Shown in pieces: positions 34,855-43,846 of a DNA stretch of 64,000 nucleotides. This stretch comes from Clostridia bacterium (lineage in GTDB: Bacteria; Bacillota; Clostridia; Oscillospirales; CAG-272): contig JAFQUJ010000009.1 of NCBI GenBank assembly GCA_017408585.1, positions 1 through 64,000 of the forward strand, given 5' to 3'. The notes beneath the pieces are model-generated. The model ran no database searches. It saw only the letters and a list, made by a program, of their open reading frames with translations, and was not told where the DNA came from. A program made the position numbers and the translations under genes. Position 1 is the first letter of the stretch. Each line of letters begins with the position of its first letter.

Positions 34855-35601
34855 ATGCCAAGATTTTTTGTCAGACGAGAGCAAATCTCGCAAAATGATA
34901 ATGTAAAGCAAATAAAAATCGTAGGTGATGACGCCCACCATATTGCGCGTTCACTTCGCATGGCGACAGGCGAAAAAATCACCATATGCGATATGCAGGG
35001 CGTAATTTATGACTGTACGCTGAACGCCATCACAGATGACGAGGTTTTAGCAATCGTCGATAGCGAAAGCCCAAGCGACACAGAGCCGAAAATTTACATA
35101 AAGCTCTATCAAGCTATTCCAAAGGGCGACAAGCTCGAGAGCATAATTCAAAAATCAATAGAATGTGGCGTTAGTGAAATAATTCCATTTTCAAGCGAGC
35201 GCTGTATTGCTAAAATAGACAAAAAGGACGCGCCTCGCAAGGCTCAACGCCATAATAAAATTGCGGAAAGCGCCTCAAAGCAGAGTGGAAGGGGAATAAT
35301 ACCGGTAGTTCGCGAGGCTCTCACCTTTAACGAGGCAATGCTTGATGCCCAAAACGCTGACCTTGTCATTTTCTGCTATGAGGGAGATAATACCATCAGC
35401 TTAAAGGAAATCCTAAGAGAAAACAAGGACGCCAAAACAATTTCTCTTATAATTGGCGCTGAGGGAGGCTTCAGCTTGAAGGAGGTTGAAAGGGCAATTC
35501 AAATCGGCGCAAAAATTGCCTGCCTTGGAAAAAGAATTCTAAGATGCGAAACTGCACCCACCTTTGCATTGTCCTGTATCGCCTATGAGAGCGAATTGTG
35601 A
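34855..35601 (+). CDS. rsmE: 16S rRNA m3U1498 methyltransferase
   Basis: A 248-residue SPOUT-class methyltransferase that methylates N3 of U1498 in 16S rRNA. It has the N-terminal PUA-like domain (MPRFFV at the start, DDAHHIARSLRM near 26-37) and the trefoil-knot SAM site (IIGAEGGFSLKEVE near 199-212; LGKRILRCETA near 224-234). AGGAG precedes the ATG. In many Clostridia rsmE follows prmA; here the two are separated by the AraC and BspA-like genes, which suggests those surface genes were inserted between them. Confidence 0.93.
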   Translation: MPRFFVRREQISQNDNVKQIKIVGDDAHHIARSLRMATGEKITICDMQGVIYDCTLNAITDDEVLAIVDSESPSDTEPKIYIKLYQAIPKGDKLESIIQKSIECGVSEIIPFSSERCIAKIDKKDAPRKAQRHNKIAESASKQSGRGIIPVVREALTFNEAMLDAQNADLVIFCYEGDNTISLKEILRENKDAKTISLIIGAEGGFSLKEVERAIQIGAKIACLGKRILRCETAPTFALSCIAYESEL

Positions 35602-35660
35602 TTTTTGGTCAAAATGTAGAAAAAATGTGCAAAATTCACAAAAAAATATTAAAAAAAGGG

Positions 35661-35717
35661 TTGAAATCGGCATAAAAATAGTGTAAAATGAACATATCGA
35701 ATGCACAAATTGCACAA
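35661..35717 (+). promoter_or_regulatory. Promoter and direct-repeat site of the PucR-like gene
   Basis: TTGAAA (35661), 17 bases, TAAAAT (35684-35689). Just after the start of transcription, TGCACAA occurs twice (35702-35708 and 35711-35717), a possible operator, possibly for the product itself. Confidence 0.6.
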
Positions 35718-35742
35718 AAATCACTTTTATGGAGGAAAAGGC

Positions 35743-36828
35743 ATGTCGAACAGATTGTTCCAAGGAGTTATTCACCAAATGCACGACGCGGTAGATCGTG
35801 TGATAGGCGTAATTGACAACGCCGGCGCAGTAATCGCGTGTAGCGAGCTTTCCAAAATAGGCGAAATCAGAGCACAGGCAAGGGAAGAGCTTTCGTTTAC
35901 TACCGATATGACAGTAATTGAGGGCTATACCTATCAGCATATAGGTAGCTCACCTAATGCAGAGTTTGCAGTATTTGTAGAGGGCGAGGATAAGATTGCA
36001 GAAAAATATTCAGCAATTCTTGCAATTTCTCTTGCAAATATCAAAAACTATTATGACGAAAAATTTGATAAAAGCTCATTTATCAAAAATATCATTATGG
36101 ACAACATTTTGCCAAGTGATATCTATGCAAAGAGCAGAGAGCTTCGTTTTGACTCAAACGATAACAGAGTAGTTCTTCTTGTAAGATTTTATTCAAGAAC
36201 AGAGCTTCTCCCATTCGATATCATTCAAAATATGTTCCCCGATAAGACAAAGGACTATGTAATCGCAATTGGCGAGCAGGATATCGTAATCGTTAAGGAG
36301 CTTGTTGCAGATACAAGCACTGCTTCAATTGAGGCACTAGCGCAAAGCATCTCCGACACACTCAGCACCGAATTTTATTGCAGGGTTGGTATCGGTATCG
36401 GTACAGTTGTAGATAATATTAAGGACCTCGCACGCTCCTATAAGGAGGCCCAAATCGCAATCGAGGTTGGTAAGGTATTCGAGAGCGAAAAGGAAATTGT
36501 CAGCTACGAAAACCTCGGTATTGGAAGACTTATATATCAGCTTCCTACAACTCTTTGTGAAATTTTCTTGTCCGAGGTATTCAAGCATGGCTCGCTTGAA
36601 ACACTTGATAAGGAAACTCTTCAAACAATTCAAGTATTCTTTGAAAACAACCTAAATGTGTCCGAAACCTCAAGAAAGCTTTTCGTACACAGAAATACAC
36701 TCGTATATCGTCTTGAAAAGATTAAAAAGCTCACAGGTCTTGACCTTCGTGAGTTCGACCATGCTATTACCTTTAAGGTAGCATTGATGGTTAGAAGATA
36801 CTTAACAGCGAAGCCTATAAAATTCTAA
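35743..36828 (+). CDS. PucR/CdaR-type helix-turn-helix transcriptional regulator
   Basis: A 361-residue protein. The C-terminal 60 residues are the PucR-type helix-turn-helix (NVSETSRKLFVHRNTLVYRL, then EKIKKLTGLDLRE), and the central part (about 170-280) is a degenerate GGDEF-like domain. The N-terminal 130 residues resemble the sugar-acid sensing region of CdaR-like proteins (MSNRLFQGVIHQMHDAVD). Relatives control purine or sugar-acid use. The ATG at 35743 with GGAGG eight bases upstream is preferred over an ATG at 35701 inside the leader. TGCACAA repeats in the leader may be its operator. The effector is unknown. Confidence 0.8.
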   Translation: MSNRLFQGVIHQMHDAVDRVIGVIDNAGAVIACSELSKIGEIRAQAREELSFTTDMTVIEGYTYQHIGSSPNAEFAVFVEGEDKIAEKYSAILAISLANIKNYYDEKFDKSSFIKNIIMDNILPSDIYAKSRELRFDSNDNRVVLLVRFYSRTELLPFDIIQNMFPDKTKDYVIAIGEQDIVIVKELVADTSTASIEALAQSISDTLSTEFYCRVGIGIGTVVDNIKDLARSYKEAQIAIEVGKVFESEKEIVSYENLGIGRLIYQLPTTLCEIFLSEVFKHGSLETLDKETLQTIQVFFENNLNVSETSRKLFVHRNTLVYRLEKIKKLTGLDLREFDHAITFKVALMVRRYLTAKPIKF

Positions 36829-36834
36829 TTAAAG

Positions 36835-36859
36835 CAAAAACTCCGAAAAGGAGTTTTTG
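36835..36859 (+). terminator. Terminator of the PucR-like gene
   Basis: CAAAAACTCC-GAAAA-GGAGTTTTTG, short stem with T5. Confidence 0.7.
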
Positions 36860-36886
36860 TGCGTAATATGTTAAAGGACGCATAAA

Positions 36887-38197
36887 ATGCAAAAGAAAAT
36901 TAGTGTTTTTTGGACAATAATTATATGTCTTATCGTGATGCTCGTCACCTTTAATGTTACATTTCTTGTAATGACAGAGGTAAGACGCTCATCAGAGGCA
37001 GAGCTTGCACAAAAATATGATGAAAATTTATCTAAGCTGGAGCAGGAATATTTAGCTAAATACGCCTCGATAAACGAATTGTATTCAGCCTTGCCCGAGG
37101 AGCAACGAAGCTCGGAGCTCTTTATGAGGCTTGCATACATTGACACCTATTATCGTACACTTTATGTTGGCGAAATAGACGAGGAAAGGCTAAACTACTA
37201 TCTCATGCACGGATATATTGCAGGCACAGGCGATAAGTATGGCGAGTTCTATACAATCGACGACCTCAAATCAATATTTCAGCAGGCAAACGGAAAGCTA
37301 TATGGAATTGGCGTGACGGTTATATATAACGCCGAGTATAGCGGAATTGAAATTCTTACAGTATCTCAAAATGGCCCTGCCGATAAGGTAGGAATAATCC
37401 CCGGTGATATCATTACAAAAGTTAATGGCGAGAGAGTTTCGCTTGAAAACTACTACGAAATGATAAATAATGTAAAGGGCGATAAGGGAACAAGCGTCAG
37501 CCTAACCTACATTCGCTCAGGCGTCGAAAGCACCGTAAGCGCCATTCGTGATGAGATAACAATTACAACAGTAACACATTCAAAATATGTAAACGATAGC
37601 TCAATTGGCTTCATTCGAGTAAGCGAGTTTAATGGCGAAACGCCAAAGCAAATTAAAGTCGCACTTGAGGCGTTAATTGGTGACGGAGCAAAATCAATCG
37701 TGTTCGATATGAGAAACAATCCGGGTGGAACGCTTGAGGGCGTTATCGAGTCGCTTGATTACCTACTTCCCGAGGGAGATTTGTGCTATGTTGTTGGCGC
37801 AGATGGAAAGGTTAGCCAAACCTTTAAATCGAACGCATCATGCCTTGACCCAAGCATAAAGCTGGCGGTGCTCATAAACGAAAATACCGCTTCCGCTGCA
37901 GAGCTTTTCACATCGGCCCTTCGTGATTATCAAAGGGCGACTATCGTAGGCGTGAAATCCTATGGCAAGGGCTCAATGCAAACAACCTATATGCTTCCAA
38001 ACGGAGAGGGCTTAAAGCTATCAACAAATACCTATAATCCGCCATGTAATCAAAATTATGACGGAATAGGAATTACCCCAAATATAATCGTCGAGCTTGA
38101 TGAGAGCTTGAAGAATAAAAGCTTTTATAAAATCACGCAAGAGGAAGACAATCAGCTCCTCGAGGCGTGCTATGCACTTGGTTATACAAACAAATAA
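36887..38197 (+). CDS. S41-family C-terminal processing peptidase (CtpA-like)
   Basis: A 436-residue serine protease with one N-terminal membrane segment (about 8-28) and the rest outside the cell. A PDZ domain spans about 140-215 (GIGVTV, then GPADKVGIIPGDIITKVNG). The catalytic dyad is Ser335 in NENTASAAELF and Lys361 in YGKGSMQ; the substrate-clamping GTLEG loop comes before. Such enzymes trim C-termini of exported proteins, including sporulation and cell-wall factors. It lies between the PucR-like regulator and greA. A coiled stretch follows the membrane segment (residues 30-60). The ribosome site is AAAGGACGC. Confidence 0.92.
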   Translation: MQKKISVFWTIIICLIVMLVTFNVTFLVMTEVRRSSEAELAQKYDENLSKLEQEYLAKYASINELYSALPEEQRSSELFMRLAYIDTYYRTLYVGEIDEERLNYYLMHGYIAGTGDKYGEFYTIDDLKSIFQQANGKLYGIGVTVIYNAEYSGIEILTVSQNGPADKVGIIPGDIITKVNGERVSLENYYEMINNVKGDKGTSVSLTYIRSGVESTVSAIRDEITITTVTHSKYVNDSSIGFIRVSEFNGETPKQIKVALEALIGDGAKSIVFDMRNNPGGTLEGVIESLDYLLPEGDLCYVVGADGKVSQTFKSNASCLDPSIKLAVLINENTASAAELFTSALRDYQRATIVGVKSYGKGSMQTTYMLPNGEGLKLSTNTYNPPCNQNYDGIGITPNIIVELDESLKNKSFYKITQEEDNQLLEACYALGYTNK

Positions 38198-38239
38198 AAA
38201 TATAATGAAAGGTTGCCAAATGGCAATTAGGTGAACAAA

Positions 38240-38716
38240 ATGGAAGAGCAAAAGACCAAATATACTAAAGAAGGCTATGCCAAGCTTGAAGAAGAATATA
38301 AATATCTTACTACCGTGCGTCGTCAAGAGATAAAGGAAGCTCTTAAAATTGCAAGAAGCTTTGGTGACCTCTCCGAGAACAGTGAGTATGACGAGGCAAG
38401 AGATCAACAGGCTAAGGTAGAGGCTAGAATCAGAGAGCTTGAATACCTCATGAAGAACGCTGAAATTGTTGATACCGATGCAGTTAAAAATGTTGTAGCT
38501 CTCGGAACAACAGTAGTTCTTAGATACGCAGATGGCAGAGAGGTTACCTACCATATCGTCAGCTCAAACGAGGTTGACCCAATCAATAAGAAAATCTCCG
38601 ACCAATCTCCTATCGGTCGCGCAGTTGTAGGTCAAAAGAAGGGCGCAAAGGTAACAATCGAAACACCCGCAGGTGAAAAGGAAGCAACAATCGTAGATTT
38701 CTATAAGACAAAATAA
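38240..38716 (+). CDS. greA: Transcription elongation factor GreA
   Basis: A 158-residue protein, exactly the usual length, that rescues stalled RNA polymerase by stimulating transcript cleavage. The N-terminal coiled coil carries the acidic tip in FGDLSENSEYDEARDQQ (about 42-58), and the C-terminal globular domain ends in the SPIGRAVVGQKKGA block. ATG at 38240 with AGGTG eight bases upstream is chosen over a GTG three codons earlier. The same leader AGGTGAACAAAATG precedes lysS 12 bases after its stop, so the two genes form one operon. Confidence 0.95.
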   Translation: MEEQKTKYTKEGYAKLEEEYKYLTTVRRQEIKEALKIARSFGDLSENSEYDEARDQQAKVEARIRELEYLMKNAEIVDTDAVKNVVALGTTVVLRYADGREVTYHIVSSNEVDPINKKISDQSPIGRAVVGQKKGAKVTIETPAGEKEATIVDFYKTK

Positions 38717-38728
38717 AAGGTGAACAAA

Positions 38729-40258
38729 ATGCAGGAAAATAACAACACAAACGCTGTAAATGAAGAGGTAGAGCTAAGCGAAATCCTTCAAATCAGACGC
38801 GATAAGCTAAGCGCACTTTGTGCCGAGGGCAAGAACCCCTTCGAGATTACAAAGTTCGATGTAACAGCACTTAGTACAGACGCAATCAACGCCTTCGAGC
38901 TAAGAGAAAATGAGATAGCAGAGAGTGGCGAGGAAATCGTAGTAAGAGTTGCCGGTAGAATGATGAGCCGTCGTATTATGGGTAAGGCGTCATTTGCACA
39001 TCTTATGGACGAGGCAGGACAAATTCAGCTTTATGTATCCAGAAACGACATAGGCGACGACGATTATGCGTCATTTAAGAAATGGGATATAGGTGACATT
39101 ATCGGCGTAGAGGGCGTAGTGTTCCGTACAAGAACAGGAGAAATCTCCATTCATGTAAAGAAAATAGTGCTCTTGGCAAAGTCACTTCTTCCACTCCCCG
39201 AGAAATTCCATGGCCTAAGAGACCTTGAAACAAGATACAGACAAAGATATGTGGACCTAATCGTTAACCCGGAGGTTAAGGATACCTTCTATAAGCGCTC
39301 ACAAATCTTAAAGGAAATCAGAGCTTATCTTGATGGCAAGGGCTTCCTTGAGGTTGATACACCTATCCTTGTTCCACTTGAAATTGGCGCAAGCGCAAGA
39401 CCATTTGTAACTCACCATAATACTCTTGATATGGATATGTACCTTCGTATCGAAACTGAGCTATACCTAAAGCGCCTAATTGTTGGCGGTATGCACAGAG
39501 TTTACGAGGTAGGTAGAATTTTCAGAAACGAGGGTATGGACACAAAGCATAACCCAGAGTTCACCACAATCGAGCTATATCAGGCATTCACTGACTATAA
39601 GGGAATGATGGATTTAGTTGAGGAGCTATATAAGCTTCTCGCTGAAAAGATTTGTGGTAGCACCAAGATCACATATCAAGGAATTGAAATTGATATGGGT
39701 AATTGGGAAAGACTTACCATGGCAGAGGCTGTAAAGAAATATAGTGGCGCTGACTACTACGCATGGGAAAGCGACGAGGACGCAAGACGCGTAGCTAATG
39801 AGCTTCATGTAGAGGTTGCAGACGACGCAACAAAGGGCAGAGTTTTGATTGAGCTCTTCGACGCATATGTAGAGGAAAAGCTCATTCAGCCAACCTTTAT
39901 TTACGATTACCCTGTTGAAAATAGCCCTCTCGCTAAGAGAAAGCCAACAGAGCCCGCATTTACTGAGCGCTTCGAGTACTTCATCAACGCAACCGAGTTC
40001 GGTAACGCATTTAGCGAGCTAAATGACCCAATCGACCAAAAGGAGCGCTTTGAAACACAGGTGGCTCAAAAGCTCGCAGAAGAGCCAAACAGCAAGGCAG
40101 AGGTAGATTACGACTATGTAACCGCCCTCGAGTACGGAATGCCCCCAACAGGAGGCCTCGGCTTCGGTATCGACCGCCTTGTAATGCTCCTCACCGATAG
40201 CGCATCCATTCGTGATGTGCTCCTGTTCCCCACAATGAAACCTTTAGCAGATAACTAA
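38729..40258 (+). CDS. lysS: Lysyl-tRNA synthetase, class II
   Basis: A 509-residue enzyme that charges tRNA-Lys. The N-terminal OB-fold domain reads VRVAGRMMSRRIMGKASF near 73-90, class II motif 1 follows near 190, motif 2 is FRNEGMDTKHNPEFT near 262-276, and motif 3 is GGLGFGIDRLVML near 478-490. Length and motifs are complete. It follows greA with an identical translation leader, a pairing common in Firmicutes. The sequence just after the stop repeats GCAGATAACTAA from the end of the gene 38 bases further on, a small local duplication. Confidence 0.97.
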   Translation: MQENNNTNAVNEEVELSEILQIRRDKLSALCAEGKNPFEITKFDVTALSTDAINAFELRENEIAESGEEIVVRVAGRMMSRRIMGKASFAHLMDEAGQIQLYVSRNDIGDDDYASFKKWDIGDIIGVEGVVFRTRTGEISIHVKKIVLLAKSLLPLPEKFHGLRDLETRYRQRYVDLIVNPEVKDTFYKRSQILKEIRAYLDGKGFLEVDTPILVPLEIGASARPFVTHHNTLDMDMYLRIETELYLKRLIVGGMHRVYEVGRIFRNEGMDTKHNPEFTTIELYQAFTDYKGMMDLVEELYKLLAEKICGSTKITYQGIEIDMGNWERLTMAEAVKKYSGADYYAWESDEDARRVANELHVEVADDATKGRVLIELFDAYVEEKLIQPTFIYDYPVENSPLAKRKPTEPAFTERFEYFINATEFGNAFSELNDPIDQKERFETQVAQKLAEEPNSKAEVDYDYVTALEYGMPPTGGLGFGIDRLVMLLTDSASIRDVLLFPTMKPLADN

Positions 40259-40313
40259 TCCCATGAAGCTCATACTTCGCTTCGGGGACCCCAGCCGCAG
40301 ATAACTAAAATAC

Positions 40314-40350
40314 AAATCCCCCCGTTTTTACGGGGGATTTTTATTTTTTA
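40314..40350 (+). terminator. Terminator of the greA-lysS operon
   Basis: AAATCCCCCCG-TTTTTA-CGGGGGATTT followed by TTATTTTTTA. Confidence 0.88.
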
Positions 40351-40396
40351 TTTGCTCCGGATTGGCAGCCGACAAAATATCATAAAATATTTGCTC

Positions 40397-40425
40397 TTGA
40401 AAAACACTCTGTACTATGCTATACT
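40397..40425 (+). promoter_or_regulatory. Promoter of CotH-kinase lipoprotein gene 1
   Basis: TTGAAA, 17 bases, TATACT, with TG before the -10; about 35 bases before the ATG. Confidence 0.75.
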
Positions 40426-40459
40426 ATTCATAGAAAACTAGCATAAGGAGGAGCATTTA

Positions 40460-42646
40460 ATGAAAAAAATAATAGTTTTATTATCGGTATTTTTTATGCT
40501 TTTCTTGGCTTCGAATTTGATATCTTGCGAAAGCGAGGAATGTGTGCATAAATTCAAGCCCGCTACCTGTATATCTCCTAAAATTTGCGTGTTGTGTGAA
40601 GAAACAACAGGCGAAATTGGCGGACACGCGTGGGAAGGCGCTAGCTGTATAACCCCTAAAACCTGTAAAATATGCTCTCTTACAAGTGGTGAGGCACTTG
40701 GACATAGCTGGGCATTCCCGTATTGCACTAATGATAGCAATTGCAGAGTTTGCAATGAGAAAAAATTCGCAAAGGAACACACATGGAACACAGATAAGTG
40801 TTCGGAGCTTCAAATCTGTACGGAATGTGGCTTTGAAGGAGAAATAGTTGAGCATAATTGGGCAAAGGCTACCTGCGTTTCTGCCGAGACTTGTATAAGC
40901 TGTGGCGAAACAAAAGGAAAAGAATTAGGCCATGATTGGAAATTTATCTCTTGCGAAGAGCCAAAAATATGTCAAAGATGTAGCGAGTCAATAGCTACCG
41001 GATTATCTCATCAATGGGAATATATGGGCTGTGATAAGGAGAGGGAATGTAGCATTTGCTCTCAAGGAGAGGGCTTTGAATTTGGTCACCGCTGGATTGA
41101 AGCAACCTGTGCGCTTGCCGAGCATTGTGAAAATTGCAAAATCACAGTGGGAAGTCCACTTGAGCATAATTGGGAATTTAAAAAGACAATAAGCCCGGCG
41201 TGCGAGGAAGGAAAGGAAGTCTATTTTTGCGATGGCTGTGATGGCGAAATGGAGATTGGCTTGAACAATCCAAAATACGGCTATCACCTTTGCTATGCAG
41301 ACGGATTTTGCTATCAATGTAATAAGCAATATAATACAAGCGAAATGGCTCTTGAAGCTGTTTTGATAGAAAATGAGCATTCCGTTGAATGCTGTGGAGT
41401 GTTTACAAGCACAGAAACGACAGCAAAGATATATAAGCCGATAACACATAGTGATATTGGTATTCCCGTTATTGACCTCGGTGGAGAGCTACCAAGCTCA
41501 AAGGGCTATACAAATGTGATTGATTTTACATATGATTCGGAAGGGCTCAGCTTTGCTTGTACAGCCGAAATAAAGGTGCAAGGAGCATCAAGCGCAGGTA
41601 AGCCAAAGAAAAATTTTAATATAAAACTGCTAAAAGCAGACGGAAGCAAGAATAAGGTTGAGCTTGTTGATGGCTGGGGCAAGGAAAACAAATATTGTAT
41701 GAAGGCGAACTACATTGATTATTCACAGTCAAGAAATGTAGTGTCCGGTAAAATTTTTGGCGAGATTGTAAAATCAAGAAACGATGAGCTCTCAAATACA
41801 CCAAACGGTGGAGCAATAGACGGCTTCCCGATCTTAGTTTATAATGATGGCGTGTATCAGGGAATTTATACAATGAACATTCCAAAGGACAAGTGGATGT
41901 TCGATATGCACGATAGCGATGAAAAAAATCAAGCCATATTTATGGCTGAAACCTGGAATAACGCTGTTTCCTTCAGACAAATTTCAACAAGCGGATTTGT
42001 TCTTGAATACGCATCAAATGAGGATAGCTTGATCGATAATAAAACTCAATGGGCGTACGATAGCCTGCTTGATTTGATAGAGTTTGTTTATTATAATGAC
42101 GGAGAGGACTTCAAAAAAGGCATACACCAATATGCAGATATCGATAAATGCATTGATTCAATGCTATATACATTCTTTATTTGCGCCGACGATAATACGA
42201 GCAAAAACATACTTTGGGTAACTCTTGATGGTAAGGTATGGTTTAGCAGTATGTACGATATGGATGGAACATGGGGTATGAGATGGAACGGAAATATTGA
42301 GTTTGACGAATACACTCATCCAATTTCCGCACTTGTTGACGGAAAGGGGCTTGCTCCCGAAAGAAATCACTCAAACTTGAATCTTTTATGGGAAAGGATT
42401 TATGTTAATTACTATGATCGCGTTTGCCAAAGATATTTAGAGTTAAGACAAGAAATTCTCACAATTGAAAATATCACATATCACTTTGAAGCATTTTTTG
42501 ACGCGATTCCCGATGTTTTAAGAGAAGCGGAAAAGCAAAAATGGACAGGAGTTCCTTCGCAAAAAATAAACCATTTAGAGCAAATTTTAACCTTTGCCGA
42601 AAAGCGCTTGGCGGTTATGGATGAAATTTTGCTTTCAAAAAGCTGA
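40460..42646 (+). CDS. CotH-kinase family lipoprotein with Cys-rich repeats (1)
   Basis: A 728-residue lipoprotein (hydrophobic leader ending LISC, Cys near residue 23). From about 27 to 240 come some eight repeats of roughly 28 residues with the pattern C-x2-C...GH-x-W-x5-C, which look like small metal- or disulphide-stabilised knobs. The second half is a CotH-type protein-kinase fold: QGASSAGKPKKNFNIKL near 375-391, a YQGIYTMNIP block near 465 and the DMDGTWGMRWNG motif near 596-607. CotH proteins phosphorylate secreted proteins, in spores the coat. The promoter is strong and monocistronic, and AAGGAGG precedes the ATG. The Cys-rich module recurs singly in the BspA-like proteins. Its targets may be those surface proteins, which is inference. 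Confidence 0.82.
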   Translation: MKKIIVLLSVFFMLFLASNLISCESEECVHKFKPATCISPKICVLCEETTGEIGGHAWEGASCITPKTCKICSLTSGEALGHSWAFPYCTNDSNCRVCNEKKFAKEHTWNTDKCSELQICTECGFEGEIVEHNWAKATCVSAETCISCGETKGKELGHDWKFISCEEPKICQRCSESIATGLSHQWEYMGCDKERECSICSQGEGFEFGHRWIEATCALAEHCENCKITVGSPLEHNWEFKKTISPACEEGKEVYFCDGCDGEMEIGLNNPKYGYHLCYADGFCYQCNKQYNTSEMALEAVLIENEHSVECCGVFTSTETTAKIYKPITHSDIGIPVIDLGGELPSSKGYTNVIDFTYDSEGLSFACTAEIKVQGASSAGKPKKNFNIKLLKADGSKNKVELVDGWGKENKYCMKANYIDYSQSRNVVSGKIFGEIVKSRNDELSNTPNGGAIDGFPILVYNDGVYQGIYTMNIPKDKWMFDMHDSDEKNQAIFMAETWNNAVSFRQISTSGFVLEYASNEDSLIDNKTQWAYDSLLDLIEFVYYNDGEDFKKGIHQYADIDKCIDSMLYTFFICADDNTSKNILWVTLDGKVWFSSMYDMDGTWGMRWNGNIEFDEYTHPISALVDGKGLAPERNHSNLNLLWERIYVNYYDRVCQRYLELRQEILTIENITYHFEAFFDAIPDVLREAEKQKWTGVPSQKINHLEQILTFAEKRLAVMDEILLSKS

Positions 42647-42673
42647 TGAAGATGCTTCATCTCAATCATAGAT

Positions 42674-42700
42674 AAAGGGTAGGATTTCCTACCCTTTTTT
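42674..42700 (+). terminator. Terminator of CotH gene 1
   Basis: AAAGGGTAGGA-TT-TCCTACCCTTTTTT, perfect stem with T6. Confidence 0.9.
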
Positions 42701-42744
42701 AATATAGTGGCAATAAATGAAAAATTATATATATCCATTTTCTG

Positions 42745-42773
42745 TTGCAAATTTTGATAATATATGCTATAAT
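42745..42773 (+). promoter_or_regulatory. Promoter of the candidate ncRNA
   Basis: TTGCAA, 17 bases, TATAAT with TG one base before the -10. No plus-strand open frame follows for over 1.2 kb, so this promoter does not serve a protein gene. Confidence 0.75.
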
Positions 42774-42779
42774 ATACAA

Positions 42780-43003
42780 GCAGAAAAGAGAGCAAGAGTA
42801 CAAGGAGAAAATCCTTATATTCTCACTCTCTTTTTTCGTTGTGATATATTAGTGCTACGAGTTAATTCGATATAAGAGCCTTCAGCGCAGAATCTTGTTA
42901 CTCACAAGCTTGTAATGAGATAAATTCCTCATTTACGAAGCAAGCCACAATATAAGAGTTGCTTTTCTATACTTTAAGAGGCGCAAGTTATTTGTGCCTT
43001 TTT
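42780..43003 (+). ncRNA. Candidate structured non-coding RNA (6S-like or unknown)
   Basis: A strong promoter ends at 42773 and a Rho-independent terminator (AGGCGCAA-GTTAT-TTGTGCCT then T5) lies at 42979-43003, bounding a transcript of about 225 bases without a protein frame. Inside, AGAAAA/GCAA near the 5' end pairs with TTGCTTTTCT near the 3' end, CTTATATT (about 42812) pairs with AATATAAG (about 42949), and GTAATGAG pairs with CTCATTTAC in a local hairpin. Ends paired to one another around open middle parts, at 200 or so bases, is how 6S RNA is built, so that is one option. The terminator overlaps the last codon of the convergent AraC gene. The family is undecided. Confidence 0.55.
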
Positions 43004-43824
43004 CTGTATTCTCTTGGCGACATGCCAATATGCTTTTTGAATATTTTGCTAAAAAAGTATTGATCCTTATAGCCTGATAAAGCACCAATCAAGCAAATTT
43101 CCATATCGGTTGTTAAAAGGAGGTCACAGGCTCTGCCTAGTCTAAGCTCAAGTATATATTCGCTAGGCGATTTTCCCATTTCTCGAGAAAATAGTGTAAT
43201 GTATCTGGAATTGCTCAATCCCTCTAATTTTGCAAGATAAGGAATTTGTATCTTTTCGGTATAATTTGCATGAATATATTTTATTGATTTTTTTAGCGTA
43301 TGATAACCGTCATTTTTTATTCTTCCCAAAGCAATAGTCAGTAAGATTTCCTCTAAAAGACAGGCAAGAGAATATTGCAAAAACGGAGCATTAGTCATAT
43401 ATTGCTCAATCATCTTGTCAAACAAATTCTTTATTTTAGGAGAAAATTCGTTTTCCAATGCACAAGGCTCTAACGAAAAGCCCAAATCCGTTAAAATTTT
43501 CTCAACATGTGAGCCTGTAAAATGTGCGCATAGATATTTTGATGGTGGCTCGCCCCAATAGTGATATTTGAATTTTGGTGGGAATAAAACCACAGAGCCC
43601 TTTTTCAAGCTAAAAACAGTATCATTTATTCTAGTGTTAAAAATTCCATCTGTAACATAGATTAAAAAATAATCATCTCTACCCTCGCAGTTGTATGTGT
43701 CGTACGCAAAGGGCTCAAAATAAGAAAAGCAGTCATTTAAAAGGTTTATAATCAATGGCGCATCTGTGGATTTTTTACTTTTTTGATTTAATAATTCTAC
43801 GCTTCTATAATGATGTCGAGTCAA
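42988..43824 (-). CDS. AraC-family transcriptional regulator (2), divergent from a BspA-like gene
   Basis: A 278-residue regulator with an N-terminal cupin-like sensor (about 40-100, GSVVLFPPKFKYHYWG) and two C-terminal AraC helix-turn-helix motifs (IPYLAKLEGLSNSRYITLFS near 195, then ALSGYKDQYFFSKIFKKHIG near 248). The ending SPREYRKR is typical. It reads away from the BspA-like gene at 44000, with 175 bases between them that contain a direct repeat suited to AraC binding and a promoter for the BspA gene. Its ribosome site is GGGGGAA. It is only distantly similar to the AraC protein at 29677. The inducer is unknown. Confidence 0.88.
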   Translation of the reverse strand: MTRHHYRSVELLNQKSKKSTDAPLIINLLNDCFSYFEPFAYDTYNCEGRDDYFLIYVTDGIFNTRINDTVFSLKKGSVVLFPPKFKYHYWGEPPSKYLCAHFTGSHVEKILTDLGFSLEPCALENEFSPKIKNLFDKMIEQYMTNAPFLQYSLACLLEEILLTIALGRIKNDGYHTLKKSIKYIHANYTEKIQIPYLAKLEGLSNSRYITLFSREMGKSPSEYILELRLGRACDLLLTTDMEICLIGALSGYKDQYFFSKIFKKHIGMSPREYRKRHK

Positions 43825-43846
43825 ATTTTATTCCCCCTCTTGAACA

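Noticed and set aside
38231..38240. GTG start three codons before greA
   Set aside because: The GTG lies within the AGGTG ribosome site; the ATG gives the standard length of 158 residues.
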